Shown: positions 1 to 8,916, counted from the first letter of the stretch. The stretch is DNA of 64,000 bases from Dickeya lacustris (GCF_029635795.1 NZ_CP114280.1:992001-1056000), one strand, 5' to 3'. Made by a program: numbers and translations. The notes: generated by a model from the sequence alone, not told the origin.

Positions 1-1038
1 TTCGCGGGTGACATTCGCCATCATGTCACCGCTTTGCCGCACGATATCCGAAGCCTGCCCCGCCAACGACGCAGCATGATTGGTGTTATCCGTTGTGTTT
101 TTGATAGTCGCGGTCAACTGTTCAACAGAAGCAGCCGTTTGTTCAAGCGAACTCGCCTGTTCTTCCGTGCGCGCCGATAAATCCTGATTGCCGGCCGCAA
201 TTTGCGAGGCTGCGGATGAAATGGTTTCTGCGCCATCGCGTACCTGGCTAACGATATGACGCAGGCTGTCATTCATATTATATAGCGCATGCAACAGTTG
301 CCCGGTTTCATCCTTGTGGCACACCGTTGGTTCAAAGGTTAGATCGCCGGTCGCGACTCTTTCTGCCAGTTTCAAGGCTTCATGCAATGGTCGTGTGACA
401 CTATGGGTCATCCACCAGGCTATCATGCCCCCCGCCACGGTACTCAGAATCAGTACCAGCCATAAACCGATTTTAATGTCGAAATAATTTTTCTGTACAT
501 TCTGGCTGGCCAGAACCATTTGGTCGTCTTGATAGTCAATGAATTCAGCGACTTTCTCTTTATATTTTTTTTGTAGCTGTAAGGAGACGTGAAGTAATTC
601 TGTGATGGCGGCCTGTTTATCGCCACGGCTGGCAAGCTCCATGAGTTTATTACCTGAAACTGCGTATTCGGCACGAATTTTCTGAATATCACGTAATAAG
701 CTGACCGACCGCTCATCATTCGCATGTGCCGTTAGATCCGACAACAAGCTGGTAATTTCCGCAGAATACTTATTTGTTTCCTCATTTTGCCTTTTAATGT
801 CCTCTTTAGAGTCCATCATCAATATCAATTGCTGCCCCATCAGTGCATTATTTAACTCATCAATCAGTCGATTACCCTTCGCGGTTGTTGGATAAAGCAT
901 CGAAACGGTGTAATTCATTTTTTGGTTAAAATCGCTTAATTTACTTAGCGCCACGATGCCTGTAATTAACAACATAAGAATAACAAATGAGAAACCAGCC
1001 GCGAGTCTATAGCCTATTTTAAAATTGGAAAAATTCAT
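1..1038 (-). CDS. Methyl-accepting chemotaxis protein, 3' end outside window
   Basis: This is an inner-membrane chemoreceptor that binds or senses a ligand in the periplasm and controls CheA. Reading the minus strand from ATG at 1038 gives 346 uninterrupted codons to the window edge. A first membrane segment lies at about residues 10-32, followed by a helical periplasmic four-helix-type domain to about residue 190 and a second membrane segment (KIGLWLVLILSTVAGG). A HAMP region (VTRPLHEALKLAERVATGDL) and the start of the cytoplasmic signalling coiled coil ([28 protein letters not shown]) come next. A strong ribosome site (AAGGGGCG) lies just upstream of the start. The conserved hairpin tip and any C-terminal CheR-binding pentapeptide are beyond the window, and the ligand cannot be told. 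Confidence 0.93.
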   Translation of the reverse strand, partial: MNFSNFKIGYRLAAGFSFVILMLLITGIVALSKLSDFNQKMNYTVSMLYPTTAKGNRLIDELNNALMGQQLILMMDSKEDIKRQNEETNKYSAEITSLLSDLTAHANDERSVSLLRDIQKIRAEYAVSGNKLMELASRGDKQAAITELLHVSLQLQKKYKEKVAEFIDYQDDQMVLASQNVQKNYFDIKIGLWLVLILSTVAGGMIAWWMTHSVTRPLHEALKLAERVATGDLTFEPTVCHKDETGQLLHALYNMNDSLRHIVSQVRDGAETISSAASQIAAGNQDLSARTEEQASSLEQTAASVEQLTATIKNTTDNTNHAASLAGQASDIVRQSGDMMANVTRE

Positions 1039-1876
1039 TTCACGCCCCTTCATTAATTCCCTTTGACGACCTTCCTATAAATAACATGTAATCAATACAG
1101 CATTAATTACATGTTACATCCATATGCGCTGTTAAGTATAAACCCGGATAATAACGACGGACAGATAGCGCATCTGTCCTTGCCTCACTGGTTCTCACTT
1201 AACGAGCTCTCAGCATCTGAACACCTGATAACATCAACGTTCAGCATACTGACGTATGATAAATATGCCATCAAAAAATGGCTCATTGTTAAGAGCGCAG
1301 CTCTCCGTCATAGGTTCAAAACCAATTGTGTGGTATGACCATAATAGCGCTTGTAAAACAGGGTTCATATTATCCTCCATGAGTAGTGTTCTCCAGGAAT
1401 GCTATAAATTCATTATCATGCCATCAGTATCATGACAACATCACTACCTGTTAACCTAAAATATTACAACAAGTTAGATACCATGTTACGCCACATACCA
1501 CCTGGCACGTTGAGTCCTATTGAGGTAATAAATACCATCATTACTATAACCTGTAAAAGGGTGATATCAGCGCTCTGAGCGTTAATAGTATGCCCATCAT
1601 GATACAAGAAAAATGGACATCGTTTTATGTCTAAAAGCAAGGAAACGGATAGAAAAAACACAGCGATAATGTTAAGCCTGATGAAAGAAAAGGCGTCTTG
1701 TCATTAAGTACAAAAATTATGCTTTCCGTTCCCGAAAACAGGTAAAAAAAGGAATACGCCGACGGAGAGAGCAAGCCCGACATGACATTATAGTAGAAAG
1801 GGATGTAGCAATTTTATGGGGCGGGAAATTATACCGTGCCCAATAGCGGTGGACACGGCACAGAAAGAAATAAAAA
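1039..1876. other. Intergenic, AT-rich, no convincing gene
   Basis: Only short open frames of 60-80 codons occur here (for example plus strand 1111-1338 and minus strand 1464-1661). They lack recognisable motifs or a good ribosome site. It is read as non-coding, perhaps with the chemoreceptor promoter near its left edge. Confidence 0.5.
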
Positions 1877-2152
1877 CTATTTTTTCTTGGCGAGTCCTTT
1901 GCCTTTTAATAACTGACGTAATTTTTTTATTTCTTTTGCTGTTAACGGCTGTTCAACAATTTCTTCTGTATTTTGATTATCAATGGCGTCTGCCTCATCC
2001 ACATCATGGGCATGTTCTTCGATATCAAAACTCTTCACCAAACGAGCACAAACCTCAGCGCTAAGGGAAACCTCATTCTCCAGCGCAGCTGCTTTAATCT
2101 TCTCTTTGAGATCCTGTGGAATTTTCAGGGATAGACTTGATATCTCACTCAT
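1877..2152 (-). CDS. Arc-like ribbon-helix-helix DNA-binding protein
   Basis: This is a 91-residue predicted DNA-binding protein. Its first 45 residues fit the Arc/CopG ribbon-helix-helix fold: a short beta strand (SLSLKIPQDL), helix A (KEKIKAAALENEV) and the SLSAEVCARLVKSF second helix. An acidic linker follows, then a lysine-rich C-terminal helix (TAKEIKKLRQLLKGKGLAKKK). The ATG at 2152 has an AAAGG ribosome site about 6 bases upstream. Such proteins are usually small repressors of phage genes, toxin-antitoxin pairs or their own operon. No partner gene is adjacent, so the target is unknown. It could be a leftover from a mobile element or a stand-alone regulator. Confidence 0.7.
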   Translation of the reverse strand: MSEISSLSLKIPQDLKEKIKAAALENEVSLSAEVCARLVKSFDIEEHAHDVDEADAIDNQNTEEIVEQPLTAKEIKKLRQLLKGKGLAKKK

Positions 2153-2788
2153 TTTGTTACCTTTATGGCAGCGGAAAACCTCAAGCTATGCCAGTATGAC
2201 GCCAAAGTCTATAGTGAAACAAAAAATTAATATAACCGTCATCTTATCCTCAAAAAAATGTCAGAAAAGCATGTTCTTACTGTGCTATAGCGCCAAAACA
2301 CAATGATGGCTTCAACATGCTGACATCGTTGGTGACAAGATGGCACAGATAACCGCGCCACAGGTTATCGACAGACGTCTCAAATTATCCCGCCAGACCA
2401 TCAACAGCACATTTATCGTAGTAATTTATCGCAGTAAAAACAGAGATAAGAATTTTCTGCATTACATTTTTTTGACGTGACCATCAAAAATAAATAGCCA
2501 CTCCATCTATTATCATTAATAAACCGTTTTCTCAGTGCCGCAAACAGCAAGAGAAACAAAAAATTAACATTTACCCTAATGCATCATTGATTCAGGTACG
2601 TCAAGCGAGCGCTTGTATAACGTGAGGCAGCCCACATTCTGCATCAATGCCTATCTGATATCAGCACATGCCGGGCAGAAATCTGAAGAAAGATAAATCG
2701 ATATCTAGTTAATTGATTGATAATGAAATTTTAACAACATAGAATACGCGCCCCTACAACTAGTCCCTACAACGATAAGGATACCAAT
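2153..2788. other. Intergenic, AT-rich, no gene seen
   Basis: About 635 bases lie between the ribbon-helix-helix gene and the small toxin gene. No open frame with coding character was seen. The promoters of both flanking genes must lie here, but no single strong promoter stands out by eye. Confidence 0.45.
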
Positions 2789-2974
2789 GTGTCACACCAT
2801 CATTTGTGGGAAATGATAAGAACCCTGTATTTTATTGGGCTCCCGGTTTCAATGTTATTCACACTCCTCATGAGCCGGGATAATTCGTGGATGATGCGTA
2901 TTCTGGCTTCAATATTAATCGGGATAACCTGGCCGTTGAGCTTTCCCGTCGTGTTTGTTTTTTCATTTTTTTAA
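2789..2974 (+). CDS. GhoT/OrtT-family small membrane toxin
   Basis: This is a 61-residue hydrophobic protein with two membrane segments. Its C-terminal half, residues 39-61 (ending GITWPLSFPVVFVFSFF), matches the signature end of E. coli GhoT and OrtT (GITWPMS-PVALLFSLF), as does the polar hinge LMSRDNSWMMRIL before it. Known members insert in the inner membrane, collapse the proton motive force and slow growth. The GTG start at 2789 has an ATAAGG ribosome site 8 bases upstream. An internal ATG at 2813 would give 53 residues, closer to the 57 of the known proteins. No GhoS-type antitoxin lies beside it, so it resembles the orphan OrtT more than the GhoS/GhoT pair. Assignment rests on remembered family sequences. 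Confidence 0.75.
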   Translation: MSHHHLWEMIRTLYFIGLPVSMLFTLLMSRDNSWMMRILASILIGITWPLSFPVVFVFSFF

Positions 2975-3153
2975 TTATTGTTATTTTAATAAATCATCAG
3001 AGAATAATAACCTTTAGATAAAAGTGGTTATGGCTATAGCAATACTGTCTACGCGGCTGTGACGCCATTGCATATACCCGTCTTGTTATCGATGACTATC
3101 GCATACTTCAACGTTTAACGATGAACGATGGCGCCCCAAACAAACTGCGCGCT

Positions 3154-3642
3154 TTAATTTGAGCTTTTCACCGCTGAGGGCTGTTTTGTTGACGAGGGTT
3201 CAAGGATCGCGGCCAGATCATGCTTCAATACCGACATCTGACTGGCGTACTTCTCTTTATATTCAGCATCTTCGATTAATTGTACGATAGTGTCAGACAA
3301 CGTTATGCCGCGTCGCTGCGCAAGAGCAGCCAAACGCTGCCAAACCAAAAACTCCAGATCGATAGACTTCTTGCGAGTGTGCTGATGCTCTGCGTTAAAA
3401 TGCCGTTTGCGACGAGCGCGTATTGTCTGCTTCATCCGGTTCTCCAGCGCTGGATTCATGAAATGTCTCATCCATTCCAGCACCTTCACCGGCTGACTCT
3501 CCATCGCCAGCAGTTGTGCCACCGCTTCATCTGCCGCGCTCTGTTCAACAAATCGTGTAATGGGTTCACCTTCACGATGTTTTTTGACCAGATATTTCCA
3601 CTTCCAGCCGGATTCAAGATTTTTTAACTGCTGATATTTCAT
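3154..3642 (-). CDS. matP: Macrodomain Ter protein MatP
   Basis: MatP binds matS sites in the chromosome terminus, compacts the Ter macrodomain and links it to the divisome. The protein is 162 residues from the ATG at 3642 ([26 protein letters not shown]), which is the N-terminus expected for the family. The reading frame extends upstream without family similarity, so the longer start is rejected. A four-helix N-terminal region is followed by the C-terminal ribbon-helix-helix and coiled-coil dimerisation part ([34 protein letters not shown]). It is divergent from ycbZ, as in E. coli. The usual ompA/sulA neighbours on its other side are absent here. Confidence 0.95.
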   Translation of the reverse strand: MKYQQLKNLESGWKWKYLVKKHREGEPITRFVEQSAADEAVAQLLAMESQPVKVLEWMRHFMNPALENRMKQTIRARRKRHFNAEHQHTRKKSIDLEFLVWQRLAALAQRRGITLSDTIVQLIEDAEYKEKYASQMSVLKHDLAAILEPSSTKQPSAVKSSN

Positions 3643-3844
3643 TCTGTTATGGCCCTGTCGCATGGCTGAATACCCGTACATTGTTGCCTGATATGCCCTT
3701 AACAGGCAATCTTTTGCTGATTGTTTTTTGTTCAGCGCTTTACACCAGATGCTCTCAGGTTGCTCTCTCGAGGCACAGCACATATGCAGCTTCAAGAATT
3801 CTTGTATAATTGCGCTTTCCCTTTAAACGATTACAGCAGATACT

Positions 3845-5572
3845 TTGACCAATAACCGACTCGAATGGCAGCAATTACTGCCCGATCATACGCCATATCA
3901 GACATTATTCTCTCAGGCAGCTCAACTTGCTCCCGCCGAGTTTGCAACGGTGCAGCCTCGTCTTGCTGATGCACTGACGATTTTCTGCCACCCTCGTTCG
4001 CCTTCTCGTTTTATGCTATTGAAAGCACAAGAGAATGATGCTTACCTGGCACTGATTGATCACGCTATTGACCAATTAGCACAGCCATCCGGTACGTTGC
4101 ATGGCTGCCGTTATCAGATTAACGGGCACCAAATTAGCTGTCACCCGGCACAGTATCCCGATGATAATTTCGCAGCCACACAGCATAGCGCTTACCAAGA
4201 GTGGATAGAGTCAGAGCAATTGTTTGGCTGCGTGCGTCTCTTTCAAGACCAAGTCAGCCTCCAGCCGGGATTGATCCATAAGGTAAACGGCGGAACCTTA
4301 ATTCTCACCGCGCGCACCTTATTAGCGCAGCCGCTTATGTGGCTAAGACTAAAGCAAATTATCCTCAGCAAGCAGTATCACTGGCTGTCGCCAGATGAAG
4401 GCAAACCGTTGCCCGTCAGTATTCCCCCGATGCCTGTCGATTTGCGTCTGGTCATACTGGGCGATCGCGACAGTCTGGCTGACATCCACGACATTGAGCC
4501 GGAACTTGGCGAGCTGGCGATTTATGGCGAGTTTGAATCGCAACTGCAATTGATTGACCCGGAAGATATGGTGCATTGGTGTGCGTATATCAATGCATTG
4601 TGTCTTGAGCATCAGTTGCCGGTTCTTTCGGCTGATGCCTGGCCTGAGCTCTTCACGCTTGCCGTGCGCTATAGTGGCGATCAGGGTAACGTCCCACTTT
4701 GCCCACAGTGGCTAGTGCATCAACTCAACCATGCGATGCTTTATACCCGTGAAGATGAGATTACCGCACAAGCCATTACCGACGCGGTCACAACCCGCCG
4801 CTGGCGCGAGGGGTATCTTGCCGAACGGATGCAAGATGAAATCGAATTAGGCCAAATACTGATCGAAACCGAGGGGGATGTCGTCGGCCAGGTCAATGGA
4901 TTGTCCGTGCTGGAATACCCCGGCTATCCGCTAACGGTGGGGGAACCTACCCGTATTAGTTGCGTCGTTCATCCCGGCGACGGCGAGCTAACGGATGTCG
5001 AGCGTAAAGCGGAATTAGGTGGCAACCTGCACGCCAAAGGCATGATGATCATGCAGGCATTCCTGATAGCTGAACTGGAACTGGAACAGCAGCTCCCCTT
5101 CTCCGCCTCTATCGTCTTCGAACAATCTTACAGCGAAGTAGACGGTGATAGCGCTTCACTGGCGGAACTGAGCGCATTAATCAGCGCACTATCGCAACAG
5201 CCTATCAGCCAACAGTTAGCTGTGACCGGCTCGGTCGATCAGTTCGGTCATGTGCAGCCAATTGGCGGGGTGAATGAAAAAATCGAAGGGTTTTTCGAGG
5301 TTTGTCAGCGACGAGGCCTAACAGGCCAGCAGGGGGTCATTATTCCGGCAACCAATCAACGGCATCTCTGCCTGCAGCAAGAGGTGATTGATGCGGTCAA
5401 AGACGGCACCTTCCACATTTACGTCGTAGAGTCTGTGGCGGAAGCCCTGACTATCTTGACTGGCGTTCCGTATAATGACGAGCAACAGCCAAGCCTGCTG
5501 GCGACGATTCGTGAACGTATAGCACAACTGTTACCTCAAGAGCGGCGGCGTTTCCCTTGGTTTTTCCGCTAA
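3845..5572 (+). CDS. ycbZ: Lon-like protease YcbZ (LonH)
   Basis: This is a 575-residue homologue of the Lon C-terminal protease family without a canonical active ATPase. The N-terminal 320 residues form a degenerate AAA-like and helical region. The Lon protease domain occupies roughly residues 340-560. The Ser-Lys dyad is visible as Ser436 in EVDGDSAS and Lys479 in GGVNEKIEGF. The start is TTG at 3845, chosen because TNNRLEWQQLLPD aligns with the E. coli YcbZ N-terminus. The intergenic region to the divergent matP is about 200 bases, and fabA follows within 90 bases. Its substrates are not well defined in any species that I know. Confidence 0.93.
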   Translation: MTNNRLEWQQLLPDHTPYQTLFSQAAQLAPAEFATVQPRLADALTIFCHPRSPSRFMLLKAQENDAYLALIDHAIDQLAQPSGTLHGCRYQINGHQISCHPAQYPDDNFAATQHSAYQEWIESEQLFGCVRLFQDQVSLQPGLIHKVNGGTLILTARTLLAQPLMWLRLKQIILSKQYHWLSPDEGKPLPVSIPPMPVDLRLVILGDRDSLADIHDIEPELGELAIYGEFESQLQLIDPEDMVHWCAYINALCLEHQLPVLSADAWPELFTLAVRYSGDQGNVPLCPQWLVHQLNHAMLYTREDEITAQAITDAVTTRRWREGYLAERMQDEIELGQILIETEGDVVGQVNGLSVLEYPGYPLTVGEPTRISCVVHPGDGELTDVERKAELGGNLHAKGMMIMQAFLIAELELEQQLPFSASIVFEQSYSEVDGDSASLAELSALISALSQQPISQQLAVTGSVDQFGHVQPIGGVNEKIEGFFEVCQRRGLTGQQGVIIPATNQRHLCLQQEVIDAVKDGTFHIYVVESVAEALTILTGVPYNDEQQPSLLATIRERIAQLLPQERRRFPWFFR

Positions 5573-5575
5573 TCA

Positions 5576-5592
5576 AACTGGTTGGGCCAGAA
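5576..5592 (+). promoter_or_regulatory. FadR binding site ahead of fabA
   Basis: The sequence AACTGGTTGGGCCAGAA contains the TGG-N5-CCA core of the FadR operator. In E. coli FadR activates fabA from a site near -40, just upstream of the FabR site. The same order is seen here. Confidence 0.65.
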
Positions 5593-5607
5593 GTAACGGA
5601 CTTGCTC

Positions 5608-5625
5608 GGCGTACATCTGTACGCT
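5608..5625 (+). promoter_or_regulatory. FabR operator ahead of fabA
   Basis: GGCGTACA-TC-TGTACGCT is a near-perfect 18-base dyad matching the FabR consensus AGCGTACA-NN-TGTNCGCT. FabR represses unsaturated fatty acid synthesis genes fabA and fabB. The site lies 38 bases before the fabA start and about 15 bases after the FadR site. Confidence 0.75.
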
Positions 5626-5662
5626 AACCTGCGTGCTCCACAAAAACAGGGCTTATAGAAAC

Positions 5663-6181
5663 ATGGTAGATAAACGCGATTCCTATTCCAAAGAAGACCT
5701 TTTCGCCAGCGGCCGGGGTGAACTGTTTGGCCCACAGGGCCCACAATTACCCGCCGGTAACATGCTGATGATGGATCGTGTCATCTCAATGACCGAAGAA
5801 GGCGGCCTTCATGGAAAAGGTTATGTGGAAGCAGAACTGGATATTCAGCCGGATCTGTGGTTCTTCGGTTGCCATTTTATCGGTGATCCGGTAATGCCTG
5901 GTTGTCTGGGTCTGGATGCCATGTGGCAGTTAGTCGGGTTCTATCTGGGCTGGCTGGGCGGTGAAGGTAAAGGCCGCGCATTAGGCGTAGGTGAAGTCAA
6001 GTTCACCGGACAAGTCCTGCCAGATGCCAAAAAAGTGACCTATCGCATCCACTTTAAGCGTGTTATCAACCGTAAACTGATCATGGGTATTGCCGATGGT
6101 GAAGTGCTGGTCGATGGCCGCCTCATCTATACCGCCACTGACCTGAAAGTTGGCCTGTTTAAAGATACCAGCACGTTCTAA
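5663..6181 (+). CDS. fabA: 3-hydroxydecanoyl-ACP dehydratase/isomerase FabA
   Basis: FabA dehydrates 3-hydroxydecanoyl-ACP and isomerises trans-2- to cis-3-decenoyl-ACP, the branch point to unsaturated fatty acids. It is a cytoplasmic dimer. The 172-residue product from ATG 5663 has exactly the E. coli length and begins [13 protein letters not shown]. The upstream in-frame ATG at 5633 adds residues unlike the family and is rejected. The active-site His71 ([12 protein letters not shown]) and Asp85 ([11 protein letters not shown]) are present. It is preceded by FadR and FabR sites and follows ycbZ on the same strand. Confidence 0.98.
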   Translation: MVDKRDSYSKEDLFASGRGELFGPQGPQLPAGNMLMMDRVISMTEEGGLHGKGYVEAELDIQPDLWFFGCHFIGDPVMPGCLGLDAMWQLVGFYLGWLGGEGKGRALGVGEVKFTGQVLPDAKKVTYRIHFKRVINRKLIMGIADGEVLVDGRLIYTATDLKVGLFKDTSTF

Positions 6182-6187
6182 TCTCAT

Positions 6188-6217
6188 CTCCCGGCACAGT
6201 ACCTCTCGTGTCGGGAG
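6188..6217 (+). terminator. Stem-loop after fabA
   Basis: CTCCCGGCAC and GTGTCGGGAG form a 10-pair stem (one G-T) with a 10-base loop 6 bases after the fabA stop. No T-run follows, so it may be a weak terminator or an mRNA-stabilising hairpin. Confidence 0.5.
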
Positions 6218-6417
6218 TCTCCATCACCCTTGTATGATGTCACTGAACACGCGTCATTGCCCGCTTCTTCCCTGCCGTTTCACCGTCGTTTTGCGCTCAC
6301 CTGACCCAACGCTGCCTTTGCTTGCATGACTCCGTCTGCGACTTTTGCAAAACCGTATATCTCCTCACTGGCGACGACCACATCACGTTTTTGCGATCAA
6401 TTCCCAATTCTGGTGGT

Positions 6418-6445
6418 TTGCTGTTTCAGTGGAGCAAGGTATACT
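6418..6445 (+). promoter_or_regulatory. Likely sigma70 promoter for the RpiB-type gene
   Basis: A -35 box TTGCTG and a -10 box TATACT are separated by 16 bases. They lie about 80 bases before the start codon of the downstream isomerase gene. Confidence 0.5.
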
Positions 6446-6526
6446 GGGGGACTAAATGAAATAGTGTTTTAAAAAATGTAATTCTCCGCACACAATAGCG
6501 TTGTGGGTATCACTAAAGGAACGAAC

Positions 6527-7165
6527 ATGAAAATTGCACTGATTAACGAGAACAGCCAGGCGGCCAAAAACGCCATCATCGCAGCAGCCTTGACCAAAGC
6601 CGTAGAGCCGCTGGGCCATACTGTTGACAACTATGGCCAATACGCCGTTGAAGATGCCGCACAGCTGACCTATATCCAGAATGGTATTCTGGCTGCCATC
6701 CTGCTGAACTCCGGCGCGGCTGATTTTGTCGTAACAGGTTGCGGTACTGGTCAGGGTGCAATGCTCGCATGTAACTCTTTCCCGGGCGTTATCTGCGGTC
6801 TGGTTGTTGACCCGTCTGACGCTTATCTGTTTTCTCAGATCAACAACGGCAACGCCGTCTCTCTGCCGTATGCTAAAGGTTTCGGCTGGGGTGCTGAATT
6901 GAACCTGGAAAACCTGTTTACCCAGTTATTTAAAGAAGAAGGCGGCCGTGGTTATCCGAGCGATCGCGTTGTTCCGCAGCAGCGTAACAAAAAAATTCTG
7001 GATGCAGTGAAAGAAGTAACCTACCGCGACCTGATCACTATCCTGAAAGGTCTGGATCAGGATCTGGTTAAAGGTGCAATCGCCGGCCCGAAATTCCAGG
7101 AATACTTCTTCGCCAACAGCAAAGACGCTGAACTGACCAGCTTCATCAAATCCCTGCTGGCCTAA
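6527..7165 (+). CDS. RpiB/LacA/LacB-family sugar-phosphate isomerase
   Basis: This is a 212-residue cytoplasmic protein of the ribose-5-phosphate isomerase B / galactose-6-phosphate isomerase family, which interconverts aldose and ketose phosphates. The N-terminal Rossmann-like part (MKIALINENSQAAKN) and the GCGTGQGAMLACN loop carrying the family's catalytic cysteine region are visible. At 212 residues it is longer than typical RpiB (about 150). The extra part is a C-terminal region (RDLITILKGLDQDLVKGAIAGPKF) of unknown role. The start is ATG 6527 with an AAAGGA ribosome site; the frame's earlier ATG at 6503 is rejected. It has its own promoter and terminator. The exact sugar phosphate is not determinable. 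Confidence 0.88.
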   Translation: MKIALINENSQAAKNAIIAAALTKAVEPLGHTVDNYGQYAVEDAAQLTYIQNGILAAILLNSGAADFVVTGCGTGQGAMLACNSFPGVICGLVVDPSDAYLFSQINNGNAVSLPYAKGFGWGAELNLENLFTQLFKEEGGRGYPSDRVVPQQRNKKILDAVKEVTYRDLITILKGLDQDLVKGAIAGPKFQEYFFANSKDAELTSFIKSLLA

Positions 7166-7191
7166 GTCTGGTTGTTGTCATTATGATATTT

Positions 7192-7224
7192 AAGACCACC
7201 TCTTTGCTGGTGGTCTTTTTTTTT
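7192..7224 (+). terminator. Rho-independent terminator
   Basis: AAGACCACC and GGTGGTCTT pair across an 8-base loop and run into nine T residues. It is 27 bases after the isomerase stop codon. Confidence 0.9.
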
Positions 7225-7285
7225 GCCTCAAGTCTATTTATTCGTTCAACACTTAGCCAGGCATGTTGAAAGCCATAAATACTGC

Positions 7286-7314
7286 TTGACCGTGACTGGG
7301 CGACTCCCTATAGT
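7286..7314 (+). promoter_or_regulatory. Promoter of tRNA-Ser
   Basis: A -35 box TTGACC and a -10 box TATAGT are 17 bases apart, followed by a GC-rich discriminator (AGCGCC) typical of stringently controlled stable-RNA promoters. The mature tRNA starts 31 bases later. Confidence 0.75.
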
Positions 7315-7344
7315 AGCGCCGCATTGCTGCATGGCAGCAACCCC

Positions 7345-7434
7345 GGTGAGGTGTCCGAGTGGCTGAAGGAGCACGCCTGGAAAGTGTGTATACGTGAAAA
7401 CGTATCGAGGGTTCGAATCCCTCCCTCACCGCCA
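7345..7434 (+). tRNA. tRNA-Ser (anticodon GGA)
   Basis: The 90-base gene includes the encoded CCA. Acceptor stem GGTGAGG (7345-7351) pairs with CCTCACC (7424-7430). The anticodon loop CTGGAAA carries GGA at 7379-7381. A long variable arm (TACGTGAAAACGTA) marks it as a class II tRNA, and the T-arm GTTCGAATCC is present. It closely resembles the E. coli tRNA-Ser(GGA) as remembered. Confidence 0.97.
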
Positions 7435-7500
7435 TATTTTTAACAAAATCAAGTCATTGAATGCATTTTTTGATTTTGTCCTGCATAAAGTCATGCATGA

Positions 7501-7527
7501 AAAGTTCGCTCAGGCGGACTTTTTTTG
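7501..7527 (+). terminator. Terminator of tRNA-Ser transcript
   Basis: A 9-pair stem (AAAGTTCGC with GCGGACTTT, one G-T) with a TCAG loop is followed by a T-run. It lies 67 bases after the tRNA. Confidence 0.8.
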
Positions 7528-7772
7528 TATGCCAGCCTCCGTATTCCTCATTAAAACCGGCTCTTTATCTTGTGCTCGCACAGAAAGGCTTACGGCATGC
7601 CACCGTCATTCAGCGCGCTTTTACGACGTGGCATTTCGGCACTGATTTTGTTGACCACGACAAAAATCGAATTTCGGAACAGCTACAATCCTGTTTTGAG
7701 TTAGCGATTGACGCTGAAGGCGGACGGTTTATCGATATACAGCAAAATTTCCATCGCAAAATACCTAACAGA
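7528..7772. other. Segment downstream of tRNA-Ser, possible gene remnant
   Basis: A plus-strand frame open to 7805 encodes a plausible-looking stretch in its second half (FGTDFVDHDKNRISEQLQ ... AIDAEGG) and runs 33 bases into the end of the LysR gene. I do not recognise it. It has no clear start or ribosome site and passes through the tRNA terminator. It may be a chance frame or the remnant of a gene, since 3' ends of tRNA genes are common integration points. No attachment-site repeat was found. Confidence 0.25.
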
Positions 7773-8666
7773 TTAGTGGCGATATCGGAGAGTTTCTACG
7801 AGTAAAGAGAACGCAGAAGAGTGGTGCTTGCGATGAGGATAGTAAAGATGATAACCCGGTATGTCCGGTGTGAATTTATCGAGTACCTGGATAAGTTCTC
7901 CGCTATCGATAAAACCTTGCACTTGATCAAGATGAATATATCCCAGACCATGGCCATCAAGCACTGCGTTGACCAGTAGCTCAACAGTATTCACGACCAG
8001 TTGTCCTTTACCTTTAACTTTTATTTCACGTCCGTCACTCATCAGCCGCCATCCTATTACTGTGCCAGATGTTGGCAGCCGGAAGTTGATGACGTTATGA
8101 TTGACTATCTCAGTGGGTATTTGGGGTGCCGGAAATCTTGCCAGATAGGCCGGACTGGCAACGATTGCCATCGGGATGTCTGGCCCAATCCGCATAGCAA
8201 TCATGTCCCTGTCTATCTCTCCCCCAAGGCGGATGCCCGCATCAAACTGATTGGCCACGATGTCCACCAATGCATGGTCAACATTGATTTCAATTTGAAT
8301 TTCTGGGTTTTCTGGTAGCAATCGCTCAATGGCAGGCATGAGTATTGTCTTTGCCGCATGTTCCACCGTCGTGAGCCGAATCGTTCCTGAAGGCCGGTCG
8401 CGCAGCTCACCGAGAGAGCTCATCATAAGGTCGAGGTCATGAAGCATCGGGCCAAGCTTTGCAAGCAGGCGCTCTCCAGCTTCTGTTGGCGCAACACTTC
8501 GTGTCGTGCGTGCCAGAAGTCGCAGACCCAGGCGTTCCTCAACACGGCGAATTATCTGGCTCAGGGCTGATTGTGCCATCCCCAGGCGGAGGGCCGCTTT
8601 GGTAAAGCTACGTTCTTCAGCAACAACCACAAACGCGGTCAGATCTGCAATTTCATCGCGACGCAA
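7773..8666 (-). CDS. LysR-family transcriptional regulator
   Basis: This is a 297-residue DNA-binding regulator. The N-terminal winged helix-turn-helix (residues 1-60) reads FTKAALRLGMAQSALSQIIRRVEERLG, followed by a linker helix and the two-lobed effector-binding domain. The start is TTG at 8666, supported by a GGAGAGG ribosome site 6 bases upstream; no ATG fits better. The gene is divergent from the NTF2-like gene at 8917, which is the usual arrangement for a LysR regulator and its target. The 250-base interval contains an 18-base perfect palindrome. The inducer is unknown. Confidence 0.9.
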   Translation of the reverse strand: MRRDEIADLTAFVVVAEERSFTKAALRLGMAQSALSQIIRRVEERLGLRLLARTTRSVAPTEAGERLLAKLGPMLHDLDLMMSSLGELRDRPSGTIRLTTVEHAAKTILMPAIERLLPENPEIQIEINVDHALVDIVANQFDAGIRLGGEIDRDMIAMRIGPDIPMAIVASPAYLARFPAPQIPTEIVNHNVINFRLPTSGTVIGWRLMSDGREIKVKGKGQLVVNTVELLVNAVLDGHGLGYIHLDQVQGFIDSGELIQVLDKFTPDIPGYHLYYPHRKHHSSAFSLLVETLRYRH

Positions 8667-8685
8667 AGCATCCTCTCCACACCAT

Positions 8686-8703
8686 TTATCATTTAAATGA
8701 TAA
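8686..8703. promoter_or_regulatory. 18-base perfect palindrome, candidate operator
   Basis: TTATCATTT followed by its exact complement AAATGATAA lies 20 bases upstream of the LysR start codon, in the divergent intergenic region. It could be an autoregulatory operator of the LysR protein. Confidence 0.4.
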
Positions 8704-8916
8704 GGCTAAGTATTTTTATGCGTCTAGTCCACTTAATCAATCCCCTTTATGTTAAGCGGATGCATTGTTTCCCAGCCCTAACGGGTCATGCAGAGTATGA
8801 GCCAACGCGGAAACTGTTGGCATAACAGCCGGATGGATACTGGGAAAACTCTAAAGCGGTGGTCAGTTTTAGTTGGCCCCGACACGCGTACACTTAGTGA
8901 GGAATGAGGAATAGTA

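Noticed and set aside
1464..1661. 65-codon minus-strand frame in the AT-rich gap
   Set aside because: No ribosome site, no family resemblance, and composition as expected for chance frames.
3643..3795. 51-residue N-terminal extension of matP
   Set aside because: Not part of known MatP; the family start is at 3642.
7345..7805. tRNA-Ser as integration site of an island
   Set aside because: No integrase and no repeat of the tRNA 3' end were found downstream in the window.
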